Part shown: in pieces, positions 34,651 through 42,506 of the stretch | Layout of the letters: each line of letters starts with the position of its first letter | Position numbering within the stretch: the first letter of the stretch is position 1 | Source: an uncultured Pseudoxanthomonas sp. | GTDB lineage: Bacteria > Pseudomonadota > Gammaproteobacteria > Xanthomonadales > Xanthomonadaceae | Assembly: GCA_937975725.1 (NCBI GenBank) | Contig: CALJUL010000001.1 | Location: 1-58,728 of the forward strand | Reading direction: 5' to 3' | DNA length: 58,728 nt | The notes under the pieces: model-generated | Database searches by the model: none | What the model saw: only the letters and a program-made list of their open reading frames with translations | Told to the model about the DNA's origin: nothing | Program-made: the position numbers and the translations under genes

Positions 34651-36165
34651 ATGTCCGAAGACCGCATCCGCCATGCCGCGCTCCGCGAGCGCGTTGTCAC
34701 CGCCGAACACGCCGCCGCCCTGATCCGGCCCGGCGAGACCGTGGCCATGAGCGGCTTCACCGGCTCGGGCTACCCCAAGGCCGTGCCGCTGGCCCTGGCC
34801 GCCCGCATCGAGCGCGCCCACGCCGAGGGCCAGCCCTTCCAGATCAAGCTGATGACCGGTGCCTCCACCGCGCCCGAACTGGACGGCGCGCTGGCCAAGG
34901 CCGACGCCATCGCCCTGCGCATGCCGTTCCAGAGCGACCCGGACGCGCGCAAGCGGATCAACGAAGGCAGCCTGGACTACATCGACATCCATCTCAGCCA
35001 CGTGGCCCAGCACGTGTGGTTCGGCTTCTACGGCCCCATCGACACCGCGGTGGTCGAAGTCTCGGCGATCCGCGAGGACGGCACGCTGGTGCCCTCGACC
35101 TCGGTCGGCAACAACAAGACCTGGCTGGACCTGGCCCGCAAGGTGATCGTCGAAGTCAACGACTGGCAGCCGGCCGGCCTGGAAGGCATGCACGACATCT
35201 ACTACGGCACCGCGCTGCCGCCGCACCGCAAGCCGATCCCGCTGGAACGCGCGCACGACCGCATCGGCGACACCGCCCTGCACTGTGACCCGGACCGCAT
35301 CGTCGCGGTGGTGCGCACGCACGGCCCCGACCGCAACAGTCCATTCACGCCCTTCGACGCCACCAGCGAACGCATCGCCGGCCACCTGATCGGATTCCTC
35401 GAGCACGAAGTGGCGCAGGGCCGCCTGCCACCCAACCTGCTGCCGCTGCAATCGGGCGTGGGCAACATCCCTAATGCCGTGCTGGCCGGACTGGCCAAGA
35501 GCGGCTTCCGCGGCCTGAGCGCCTTCACCGAGGTCATCCAGGACGGCATGCTGGACCTGCTGCGCGAAGGCGTGCTCGACCACGCCTCCTGCACCGGCTT
35601 CGCCCTGAGTCCGGAAGCCAACGAAGCGTTCAAGCGCGACATCGCCTTCTACCGCGAGCGCATCGTCATGCGCACGCAGGAAATCTCGAACCATCCGGAA
35701 CTCGTGCGCCGGCTCGGCTGCATCGGCATGAACGGCATGATCGAGGCCGACCTCTACGGCAACGTCAATTCCACCCACGTCATGGGCAGCCGCATCCAGA
35801 ACGGCATCGGCGGCTCCGGCGACTTCGCCCGCAACGGCTTCATGTCGGTGTTCCTGAGCCCCAGCACCGCCAAGGGCGGCAGCATCTCGTCGCTCGTGCC
35901 GATGGTCAGCCACGTCGACCACACCGAACACGACGTCTCCGTGATCGTCACCGAACAGGGCCTGGCCGACCTGCGCGGCCTCACGCCCAAGCAGCGTGCC
36001 CGCACCCTGATCGCGAACTGCGCCCATCCGGACTACCGCGATGCGTTGCAGGACTACTTCGACCGCGCCCTGCACCAGAGCTACGGCAAGCACACCCCGC
36101 ACTTGTTGCCGGAGGCGCTGTCGTGGCACCAGCGGTGGTTGGATACCGGCAGCATGAAGGGTTGA
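34651..36165 (+). CDS. Succinate:acetate CoA-transferase family protein (acetyl-CoA hydrolase/transferase)
   Basis: A 504-residue class I CoA-transferase. The catalytic glutamate is Glu294 in AFTEVIQDGMLDLL, the same number as in the succinyl-CoA:acetate CoA-transferase AarC of Acetobacter (recalled). Also seen: MSGFTGSGYPKAVPLALA, GNIPNAVLAGL, NSTHVMGSRIQNGIGGSGDFARN and VSVIVTEQGLADLRGL. It would link acetate release or uptake with the TCA cycle. Single gene with a GATAAT box at 34611-34616 and a terminator at 36244. Confidence 0.9.
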   Translation: MSEDRIRHAALRERVVTAEHAAALIRPGETVAMSGFTGSGYPKAVPLALAARIERAHAEGQPFQIKLMTGASTAPELDGALAKADAIALRMPFQSDPDARKRINEGSLDYIDIHLSHVAQHVWFGFYGPIDTAVVEVSAIREDGTLVPSTSVGNNKTWLDLARKVIVEVNDWQPAGLEGMHDIYYGTALPPHRKPIPLERAHDRIGDTALHCDPDRIVAVVRTHGPDRNSPFTPFDATSERIAGHLIGFLEHEVAQGRLPPNLLPLQSGVGNIPNAVLAGLAKSGFRGLSAFTEVIQDGMLDLLREGVLDHASCTGFALSPEANEAFKRDIAFYRERIVMRTQEISNHPELVRRLGCIGMNGMIEADLYGNVNSTHVMGSRIQNGIGGSGDFARNGFMSVFLSPSTAKGGSISSLVPMVSHVDHTEHDVSVIVTEQGLADLRGLTPKQRARTLIANCAHPDYRDALQDYFDRALHQSYGKHTPHLLPEALSWHQRWLDTGSMKG

Positions 36166-36243
36166 GTGTGCAGCCCGGTCAAGCGCACCATCGTGCCAGG
36201 AACCAAATTGCGGAGACAATCTCAAATTCGCTCAAATCGGAAA

Positions 36244-36282
36244 GGCCCCCGAATGTCCGGACACAATCGGGGGCCACTGTTT
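36244..36282. terminator. Bidirectional terminator at the left edge of the AT-rich islet
   Basis: Stem GGCCCCCGA (36244-36252) / TCGGGGGCC (36267-36275), with a smaller palindrome TGTCCGGACA inside the loop. Followed by ACTGTTTG on the plus strand and TTTCCGATTTGAG on the minus strand. It can end both the CoA-transferase and the islet operon. Confidence 0.7.
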
Positions 36283-36375
36283 GAGTGTTACATGGCAACG
36301 AGATGGAAGTAGCGGGAAGAGATCAGTCAACCGTCATTGACTACACCCGAACCAACCAGAGATTGAAGCCTGAGA

Positions 36376-36897
36376 TCACCCCAAGCCGAAATCCGGACAC
36401 TCCAGAAATGTTTGATACTCACAAACCTCCTTCCCACCGCCTGCGCTGGCACAAGCTTTCACCGTGTTGGTGAAGCAGTTCTCAAATGGCTTTCCATTGC
36501 CATTATTTCCCATCCCAAAATCGATCTCGCCACCTCCTACTGCTCCACCATCCCCCTCCTTAGAATCCTTATCGGACAGTTCAGCAGCTTTCTTGCCACA
36601 GGGCTTATCGATCCAGATTATATTAGCCCCGCCCAATGGACTGCTGTAGGTGAAATATCCCTGATAGTTGTTCTTCTTCCAAGCATCGTCTCCCACCACC
36701 GTCGACGCATAAGAATCTATTTTCTTCATCGCCGCCGCATGTCCTGGATTTGAAAATCCTTCCGACTTCGCTTTGGCCAAATCAGTCCAACTCAATTTTA
36801 TAGGGAGAGGAGGTATCGGCAAAGGCAACGTCGCACATGCAATTGCCGCTGCCGAAACAATCATTCCCGCCAGAATTCCAAAAGTCCGCCTCTTCAT
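36376..36897 (-). CDS. Unrecognised exported protein, cysteine-containing, AT-rich islet gene B
   Basis: A 173-residue protein with a signal peptide (MKRRTFGILAGMIVSAAAIACA, cleavage probably before TLPLP; the AIAC could also be an imperfect lipobox). The mature part starts with a proline run (LPLPIPPLPIKLSW), contains a glycine-rich stretch (GGAVGGGEIDFGMGNNGNG), and has five cysteines (KPCGK, ENCFT, KACAS, EVCEY, LECPD), four of them within the last ~40 residues. AAGGA precedes the ATG. GC content is far below the neighbours. Lies 17 bases after gene A. No family recognised; function unknown. Confidence 0.65.
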   Translation of the reverse strand: MKRRTFGILAGMIVSAAAIACATLPLPIPPLPIKLSWTDLAKAKSEGFSNPGHAAAMKKIDSYASTVVGDDAWKKNNYQGYFTYSSPLGGANIIWIDKPCGKKAAELSDKDSKEGDGGAVGGGEIDFGMGNNGNGKPFENCFTNTVKACASAGGGKEVCEYQTFLECPDFGLG

Positions 36898-36914
36898 AAG
36901 AAATCCTTTTACCT

Positions 36915-37667
36915 CTATTTTCCAATGGGCCTGGGATCAACAAACGTTGCAACTCTCGATTCATCTCGCAACTTTGCAAAAATACTCAAAGCCTTTGCCT
37001 CCCCCTTGAGCCTTTGCTCTTGCGTCAATGCACGAGGGAACATGCCCTCTCTTGCCACAGCAATCCGATAATCGCCACGCATCTCTGCAACACGCGACAA
37101 GGCATAGCCAAGCTCAATGTCCCCCTCCTGGCTTCCACCCATGTAAGAAGCAAGCGTCATGATTGCGAAATTGGACCCCGATCTTGCTTCCTGCAACAGG
37201 TTATCCACTGCACCCTTGTCGCCCTTCGCAAGAGACCGCCCCGCCAGCATTACATAAGCGACCCTATCCCCCGCATCAGCGGCCTGCTTAAGTAAATGAT
37301 CGGGAGCAGAGGAATATGTAGTCCATTGCTCCGAGTTGGGATATCCATTGCGATCAAGCCACCGTTGCTCTTCCTTGCTTTCGGCAATGAATGGGTCCCC
37401 ATCCAACGACAACCTATCCCTTGACTTGGCGACTGCCGGAAACGGATGGGATGGATTCGCCCCTCCTGCAAAGGCAACATCGCCAAGAGTCGATGCTCTT
37501 TCCAGCCCCTCATCGTCCGTGCCTGAGAAATCGGGAGACTCTTTCTCCGGAAGCAACTCGGTGTTTCCTTCGGCGACCTTCGGAACACCTTGCTCTTCCG
37601 CAAAGAAAAAGGCTGCTCCGGCACACGCCAAGAGGATAAGTATCAGCAATGGAGCCAGCTTCCTCAT
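36915..37667 (-). CDS. Unrecognised membrane-anchored or lipid-anchored helical protein, AT-rich islet gene A
   Basis: A 250-residue protein with an N-terminal hydrophobic segment (MRKLAPLLILILLACAG), either a signal anchor or, through LLAC, a lipoprotein signal. A disordered acidic linker (~25-100) leads to a helical C-terminal domain with Sel1/TPR-like helices (LLKQAADAGDRVAYVMLAGRSLAKGDKGAVDNLLQEARSG, LGYALSRVAEMRGDYR, LTQEQRLKGEAKALSIFAKLRDE). First gene of the two-gene islet operon, behind the promoter at 37700-37727. Probably binds another envelope protein; this is a guess from the repeat style. Not recognised. Confidence 0.65.
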   Translation of the reverse strand: MRKLAPLLILILLACAGAAFFFAEEQGVPKVAEGNTELLPEKESPDFSGTDDEGLERASTLGDVAFAGGANPSHPFPAVAKSRDRLSLDGDPFIAESKEEQRWLDRNGYPNSEQWTTYSSAPDHLLKQAADAGDRVAYVMLAGRSLAKGDKGAVDNLLQEARSGSNFAIMTLASYMGGSQEGDIELGYALSRVAEMRGDYRIAVAREGMFPRALTQEQRLKGEAKALSIFAKLRDESRVATFVDPRPIGK

Positions 37668-37699
37668 GCAAACAATTCCGAATCAACACTAATGGCGAA

Positions 37700-37727
37700 G
37701 GTATATCTGGATAAATGCGAGCGTCAA
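37700..37727 (-). promoter_or_regulatory. Sigma-70 type promoter of the islet operon
   Basis: Reading on the minus strand: TTGACG (37727-37722), a 16-base spacer, TATACC (37705-37700). Five of six and four of six matches to consensus, 33 bases ahead of the start codon at 37667. One of the two best -35/-10 pairs found by eye in the window. Confidence 0.6.
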
Positions 37728-37933
37728 TACGCGCACGATGCAAAATACCTAAATGTGCCATCACATTTTTAGAAAAATTCTTTAGCGCGACCGATGCGCC
37801 ACAGGGACGCTACCCATGAAACCCCGCTGAGGCATGGACATGCAGTTCCCTTAGAAGAGTCATGCCCCCTACTCCCTGCAACAGAGTGCACAATAGGATT
37901 TGAAAGGAATCAAATCAGCACCACTCAGCAACA

Positions 37934-37963
37934 CATAAAAAAGGGACGGTCACCCGTCCCTTT
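37934..37963 (-). terminator. Rho-independent terminator of the pilT-pilU transcript
   Basis: On the minus strand: stem AAAGGGACGG / CCGTCCCTTT with a 4-base loop (37940-37963) running into TTTTTTATG. A textbook terminator 27 bases after the pilU stop codon. Confidence 0.88.
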
Positions 37964-37989
37964 CTGCATGACATATCGTGCGGATAGCG

Positions 37990-39120
37990 TCACCGCACCT
38001 CCGCAATCTCCACCCCATCCAGCCCCTGCGCCAGCGTGCGGGCGTCGCCGCCCTGGGCCAGCTTGATGCGCAGGCGGACTTCGTTCTGGGAGTCGGCGTA
38101 GCGCAGGGCGTCCTCGTAGCTGATCTCGCCGGCCTGGTACAGCTCGAACAGGCTCTGGTCGAAGGTCTTCATGCCGAGGTTGGTGGATTCCTTCATCACT
38201 TCTTTCAGCTTGTGGATCTCGCCGTCGCGGATGTAGTCCTGCACCAGCGGCGTGCCGAGCAGGATCTCCATCGCCACGCGGCGGCCCTTGCCGTCCGGCG
38301 TGGGCACCAGTTGCTGCGCCACCACGCCCTTGAGGTTGAGCGAGAGGTCCATCAGCAACTGGGTGCGGCGATCCTCGGGGAAGAAGTTGATGATGCGGTC
38401 CATCGCCTGGTTGGCATTGTTGGCGTGCAGGGTGCACAGCACCAGGTGGCCGGTCTCGGCGAAGGCGATGGCGTGGTCCATGCCTTCGCGGGTGCGCACT
38501 TCGCCGATCATGATGACGTCGGGCGCCTGGCGCAGGGTGTTCTTCAGCGCCGCCTCCCAGCTATCGGTGTCGATGCCGACCTCGCGCTGGGTGATGATGC
38601 AGCCCTCGTGCTTGTGCACGAACTCGATCGGGTCCTCGATGGTGATGATGTGGCCGGTCGAGTTCTGGTTGCGGTAGCCGATCATCGCCGCCAGCGAGGT
38701 CGACTTGCCGGTGCCGGTGGCGCCGACGAAGATGATGATGCCGCGCTTGGTCATCGCCAGCGTCTTGATGATCGGCGGCAGGTTCAGCTCCTCCACCGTG
38801 GGGATGCGCGTCTCGATCCGGCGCAGCACCATGCCCACCTGGTTGCGCTGGTAGAAGCAGCTCACGCGGAAGCGGCCCACGCCGGCCACGCCGATGGCGA
38901 AGTTGCATTCGTGGCTCTTCTCGAACTCCTCGCGCTGCGCCGGCGTCATCACGTTGAGCACCAGGTCGCGCGACTGCTGCGCGGTCAGCGGCGTCTGCGT
39001 GATCGGCGAGATCTTGCCGTGCACCTTGATCGACGGCGGCATGCCGGACGTGATGAACAGGTCCGACGCCTTCTGGTGCGCCATCAGCTTGAGGAAGGAG
39101 GTGAAGTCGATGGTGCTCAT
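37990..39120 (-). CDS. pilU: Type IV pilus retraction ATPase PilU
   Basis: A 376-residue hexameric ATPase, the accessory retraction motor. Walker A GATGTGKSTSLAAMIG (~133-148), Asp box TIEDPIEFVHKHEGC, Walker B VIMIGEVRTREGMDHA, His box TGHLVLCTLHANNANQ. It lacks the AIRNLIRE motif of PilT; the corresponding segment is PLVQDYIRDGEIHKLKEVM, which together with the longer C-terminus (SQNEVRLRIKLAQGGDA) marks PilU. Located 109 bases after pilT. Confidence 0.95.
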   Translation of the reverse strand: MSTIDFTSFLKLMAHQKASDLFITSGMPPSIKVHGKISPITQTPLTAQQSRDLVLNVMTPAQREEFEKSHECNFAIGVAGVGRFRVSCFYQRNQVGMVLRRIETRIPTVEELNLPPIIKTLAMTKRGIIIFVGATGTGKSTSLAAMIGYRNQNSTGHIITIEDPIEFVHKHEGCIITQREVGIDTDSWEAALKNTLRQAPDVIMIGEVRTREGMDHAIAFAETGHLVLCTLHANNANQAMDRIINFFPEDRRTQLLMDLSLNLKGVVAQQLVPTPDGKGRRVAMEILLGTPLVQDYIRDGEIHKLKEVMKESTNLGMKTFDQSLFELYQAGEISYEDALRYADSQNEVRLRIKLAQGGDARTLAQGLDGVEIAEVR

Positions 39121-39229
39121 TGAAGTGCTCCAGGGGTCGGGGACCGGAGGCCGGGGTCCAGGGGAAAGCAGAGGAAACCCGCTCTATCCGGCTTCTCTCC
39201 GGCCTTCGGCCCCTGGCCTGCGGCCCCTT

Positions 39230-40267
39230 TCATTCGAACAACCGCTTTTCCTTGGCGTACTCCCGCGCCTGCTGCCGCGTGACCAGTGCGCGCTTGACCA
39301 GGTCCTGCAGGTGCTGGTCCAAGGTCATCATGCCGCTCTGCTGGCCGGTCTGGATGGCCGAATACATCTGCGCCACCTTGTCCTCGCGGATCAGGTTGCG
39401 GATGGCGGGGGTGCCCACCATGATCTCCCACGCCGCGGTGCGGCCGCCGCCGATCTTCTTCAGCAGCGCCTGCGAAATGACCGCGCGCAGCGATTCGGAC
39501 AGCATCGAGCGCACCATCGGCTTCTCACCGGCGGGGAACACGTCGATGATGCGGTCGATGGTCTTGGCCGCCGAGCTGGTGTGCAGAGTGGCGAACACCA
39601 GGTGGCCGGTCTCCGCGGCGGTCAGCGCCAGGCGGATGGTCTCCAGGTCGCGCAACTCGCCGACCAGGATGTAGTCCGGGTCCTCGCGCAGCGCCGAGCG
39701 CAGCGCCTCGTTGAAGCCGTGCGTGTCGCGGTGCACCTCGCGCTGGTTGATCAGGCACTTCTGCGAGGTGTGGACGAATTCGATCGGGTCCTCGACGCTG
39801 AGGATATGGCCGTATTCGTTCTTATTGATGTGGTCGACCATCGCCGCCAGCGTGGTCGACTTGCCCGAGCCGGTCGGGCCGGTCACCAGGATCAGGCCCT
39901 GCGGCTGCGCGATCAGTTCACGGAACAGCGGCGGGCAGCCCAGGTCTTCCAGGGTCAGCACTTCCGAGGGAATGGTGCGGAAGACGGCGCCGGCGCCGCG
40001 GTTCTGGTTGAAGGCGTTGACGCGGAAGCGCGCCAGCGAGGGGATCTCGAACGAGAAGTCGACTTCCAGGAACTCCTCGAAGTCGCGCCGCTGCTTGTCC
40101 GACATGATGTCGTACACCAGCGCGTGCACCTGCTTGTGGTCCAGCGCCGGGATGTTGATGCGGCGCACGTCGCCGTCCACGCGGATCATCGGCGGCAGGC
40201 CGGCCGAGAGGTGGAGGTCCGAGGCCTTGTTCTTTACCGAGAACGCCAAGAGTTCGGCGATATCCAT
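39230..40267 (-). CDS. pilT: Type IV pilus twitching motility ATPase PilT
   Basis: A 345-residue retraction motor. MDIAELLAFSVKNKASDLHLSAGLPPMIRVDGD at the N-terminus, Walker A GPTGSGKSTTLAAMV (~130-144), Asp box SVEDPIEFVHTSQ, Walker B YILVGELRDLETIRLAL, and the PilT hallmark TPAIRNLIREDKVAQMYSAIQTG. ATG 40267 gives the usual length; upstream frame is noncoding. Preceded by GGGGAA. Divergent from yggS; promoter at 40320-40347. Confidence 0.96.
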   Translation of the reverse strand: MDIAELLAFSVKNKASDLHLSAGLPPMIRVDGDVRRINIPALDHKQVHALVYDIMSDKQRRDFEEFLEVDFSFEIPSLARFRVNAFNQNRGAGAVFRTIPSEVLTLEDLGCPPLFRELIAQPQGLILVTGPTGSGKSTTLAAMVDHINKNEYGHILSVEDPIEFVHTSQKCLINQREVHRDTHGFNEALRSALREDPDYILVGELRDLETIRLALTAAETGHLVFATLHTSSAAKTIDRIIDVFPAGEKPMVRSMLSESLRAVISQALLKKIGGGRTAAWEIMVGTPAIRNLIREDKVAQMYSAIQTGQQSGMMTLDQHLQDLVKRALVTRQQAREYAKEKRLFE

Positions 40268-40319
40268 GACGCTGCTTCCCCAAGTTGCTGCGAACTGGAA
40301 CGATACTTCCCCTGAGGGC

Positions 40320-40347
40320 AGTATAGCGCCCTTGCCGTTTCCGCCAA
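40320..40347 (-). promoter_or_regulatory. Sigma-70 type promoter of pilT-pilU
   Basis: Reading on the minus strand: TTGGCG (40347-40342), a 16-base spacer, TATACT (40325-40320), about 53 bases ahead of the pilT start codon. It lies just in front of the divergent yggS start. Confidence 0.55.
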
Positions 40348-40354
40348 TGGTTGG

Positions 40355-41053
40355 ATGAACATGCTCGCCGACACCCTCAGCGAGACCCTGCAACGCCTTG
40401 AAAACGCAGCGAATGCGGCGCATCGGCCAATGCCGCGGCTGCTGGCGGTGTCCAAGCTCAAGCCGGCCGCGGCCATCGCCGAACTGGCGGCCGCCGGGCA
40501 GCGCGCCTTCGGCGAAAACTACGTGCAGGAAGCCCAGGGCAAGATCGCCGGACTGGCCGACCTGGGGCTGGAATGGCACCTGATCGGCCACCTGCAATCG
40601 AACAAGGCGGACGTGGCCGCGCGCACGTTCGACTGGGTGCAGACGGTAGACCGTCACAAATTGATCGGGGCGCTGTCACGGAACCGGCCCGCGGAGCGCC
40701 CGCCGTTGAACGTGCTGATCCAGGTGAACATCGACGACGAGGCCAGCAAGCACGGCTGCCGGCCGGAGGACGTGGACGCCCTGGCCGACGCTATCGCGGC
40801 CGAGCCGCGGCTGGCGCTGCGCGGCCTGATGGCGATTCCCGCGCCGCATCCGGACCCGGCCCTGCGCGCAGCCGCCTTCGACCGCATGAAGGCGCTGTTC
40901 GACCGGGCCGCCGCCCGCCACCCCGGCATGGACACTTTGTCGATGGGCATGAGCGAGGACTACGCACTGGCCATCGCGCACGGCGCCACCATGGTGCGCA
41001 TCGGCACCGCGCTGTTCGGCGCACGGTCCGCGCCGCACGGAGCGGCGACGTGA
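40355..41053 (+). CDS. yggS: YggS family pyridoxal phosphate homeostasis protein
   Basis: A 232-residue single-domain PLP-binding protein with the alanine racemase N-terminal barrel. The PLP lysine is in LLAVSKLKPAAAI; further landmarks are AFGENYVQEAQGK, WHLIGHLQSNKAD, VQTVDR, VLIQVNID and LSMGMSEDYALAIAHGATMVRIGTALFG. It controls PLP levels and amino-acid pools in other bacteria. First gene of yggS-unknown-proC-DUF4426; its stop overlaps the next start (GTGA). Confidence 0.94.
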   Translation: MNMLADTLSETLQRLENAANAAHRPMPRLLAVSKLKPAAAIAELAAAGQRAFGENYVQEAQGKIAGLADLGLEWHLIGHLQSNKADVAARTFDWVQTVDRHKLIGALSRNRPAERPPLNVLIQVNIDDEASKHGCRPEDVDALADAIAAEPRLALRGLMAIPAPHPDPALRAAAFDRMKALFDRAAARHPGMDTLSMGMSEDYALAIAHGATMVRIGTALFGARSAPHGAAT

Positions 41054-41610
41054 GCGGCATCGAGGGACGCATCCGCTTCCCCGGCAATCCGTGGCCCGAG
41101 GGCCATGCGCTGGAGGAATTCGCCTGGACCGCGCGCCTGGTCGAGGGTCGGGTGTGGTTCGACCTGCACCTGCGCAGCCGGCCCTACTACGACGAGCGCG
41201 ACATCGAGGAAGACGAAGACGCCGGACACGACGGCGACTGGCAGTCGCCCGGCGTGTGGGGCAACTACCATCGCTGCACGCTGTCCTCGACCTTCTGGGG
41301 CGGCGAAGGCGGCTTTCCGGTCTGCGAGGCGGCGCTGTACACGCCGGAATGGCTGGACGGCAGGACGTTCGAAGTCGATCGCGCGGAAGGGGAGATTCCC
41401 GACGCGGACGACCTGGCCTTCCATCTCTACCTGCTCGGCCACGACGGCGCGGCCAACCACCGCATCCGCTTCCAGCGCACCGACGACGGCGACCGCTTCG
41501 ACATCGCCTGGGACGGCAACATCGCCCTGACCTACGTCGGCAACCACGCGCTGGCACACGGCTTCCAGGCGCGCATCGTCGGCGTGCCCTTTCCGCAGCT
41601 TCCCGCATGA
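41050..41610 (+). CDS. Unrecognised cytosolic protein in the yggS-proC operon
   Basis: A 186-residue protein from a GTG at 41050 that overlaps the yggS stop, which decides the start. No signal peptide. Rich in Trp, Asp and aromatic residues with alternating strands (LEEFAWTARLVEGRVWFDLHLRSRPYY, HRIRFQRTDDGDRFDIAWDGNIALTYVG); an acidic DERDIEEDEDAGHDGD stretch sits at ~50-65. Ends a few bases before proC. Fixed in the operon but without a recognised family. Confidence 0.7.
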   Translation: MSGIEGRIRFPGNPWPEGHALEEFAWTARLVEGRVWFDLHLRSRPYYDERDIEEDEDAGHDGDWQSPGVWGNYHRCTLSSTFWGGEGGFPVCEAALYTPEWLDGRTFEVDRAEGEIPDADDLAFHLYLLGHDGAANHRIRFQRTDDGDRFDIAWDGNIALTYVGNHALAHGFQARIVGVPFPQLPA

Positions 41611-41617
41611 GCCCGCC

Positions 41618-42460
41618 ATGACCGCATCCCCTGCCCTCCCCGTTTCAGGAGCCATCGCCTTCATCGGCGGCGGCAACATGGCCCGCAGCCTGATCGGTGG
41701 GCTGATCGCCGCCGGTACCACCCCCGCGACGATCCGCGTGGCCGATCCCAACGCCGCCAGCCGCGATGCGCTGGCCGCGGATTTCGGCGTGGCCACGTTC
41801 GACGCAGCGTCCGCCGCGGTCGAAGGTGCTTCGACCTGGCTGTTCGCGGTCAAGCCGCAGGTGATGCGCACGGTCTGCGCCTCGCTGGCCGACGCCGCGC
41901 AGGCGACGCGGCCGCTGGCGGTGTCCATCGCCGCCGGCATCACGTCGGCGCAACTGGAGCGCTGGCTGGGCGGCGGGATCGCCGTGGTCCGCACCATGCC
42001 CAACACCCCGGCACTGCTGGGCGCCGGCGTCACCGGCCTGTTCGCCAACACGCAGGTCGGCGAAGCCGGGCGCCAACTCGCGCAGGCGCTGCTGGCGTCC
42101 GCCGGCCGCACCGTGTGGATCGACGACGAGGCGCGGATGGACGCGGTGACCGGCGTGTCCGGCAGCGGCCCGGCCTACGTGTTCCTGCTGGCCGAGGCGA
42201 TGGAGGCCGCCGCCGAAGCCGAAGGCCTGCCCGCCGATGCGGCGCGCACGCTGGTGCAACAGACGATCCTCGGCGCCGCGCGCATGCTGGCCGAGAGCGG
42301 CGAGCCGCCGGCCGAACTGCGCCGCCGCGTCACGTCGCCCAACGGCACCACCCAGGCCGCCGTCGAGACCTTCCAGGCCGGCGGCTTCGAGGCGCTGGTG
42401 GCGAAGGCCGTCCACGCCGCCACGGTGCGCGGCAGCGAATTGTCGGCGGCGAACGACTGA
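41618..42460 (+). CDS. proC: Pyrroline-5-carboxylate reductase
   Basis: A 280-residue enzyme, last step of proline synthesis. Rossmann motif IAFIGGGNMARSLIGGLIAAG at the N-terminus, LFAVKPQVM, RTMPNTPALLGAG and the signature MDAVTGVSGSGPAYVFLLAEAMEAA near residues 170-195. Full length. Neighbourhood yggS-proC is common in proteobacteria. Confidence 0.95.
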   Translation: MTASPALPVSGAIAFIGGGNMARSLIGGLIAAGTTPATIRVADPNAASRDALAADFGVATFDAASAAVEGASTWLFAVKPQVMRTVCASLADAAQATRPLAVSIAAGITSAQLERWLGGGIAVVRTMPNTPALLGAGVTGLFANTQVGEAGRQLAQALLASAGRTVWIDDEARMDAVTGVSGSGPAYVFLLAEAMEAAAEAEGLPADAARTLVQQTILGAARMLAESGEPPAELRRRVTSPNGTTQAAVETFQAGGFEALVAKAVHAATVRGSELSAAND

Positions 42461-42506
42461 GCCCATCCGCACTCCCTCCCTGTCCGACTCCGCCACGGTC
42501 CCTGCC

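Larger units (their letters stand above)
37668..37989. other. 322-base gap between islet operon and pilU
   Basis: AT-rich noncoding sequence (27 of 60 bases are G or C in 37681-37740). It holds the islet promoter at 37700-37727 and the pilU terminator at 37940-37963. Nothing coding is supported between them. Confidence 0.6.

Noticed and set aside
33982..36225. Antisense open frame of 747 codons opposite tag and the CoA-transferase
   Set aside because: The translated sequence is His/Val/Gly/Gln-rich without any motif. Long antisense frames are normal in sequence of this GC content, and the plus-strand genes here are unmistakable.
36412..36753. 113-codon plus-strand frame opposite islet gene B
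   Set aside because: Has hydrophobic stretches and could be taken for a membrane protein, but there is no ribosome-binding site, and the opposite frame has a signal peptide, a ribosome-binding site, a promoter and a terminator.
37741..37770. Possible sigma-54 promoter near the islet (TGGCAC ... TTGCA on the minus strand)
   Set aside because: TGGCAC and TTGC are 11 bases apart; the -24/-12 consensus needs 5. The sigma-70 type site at 37700-37727 is better.
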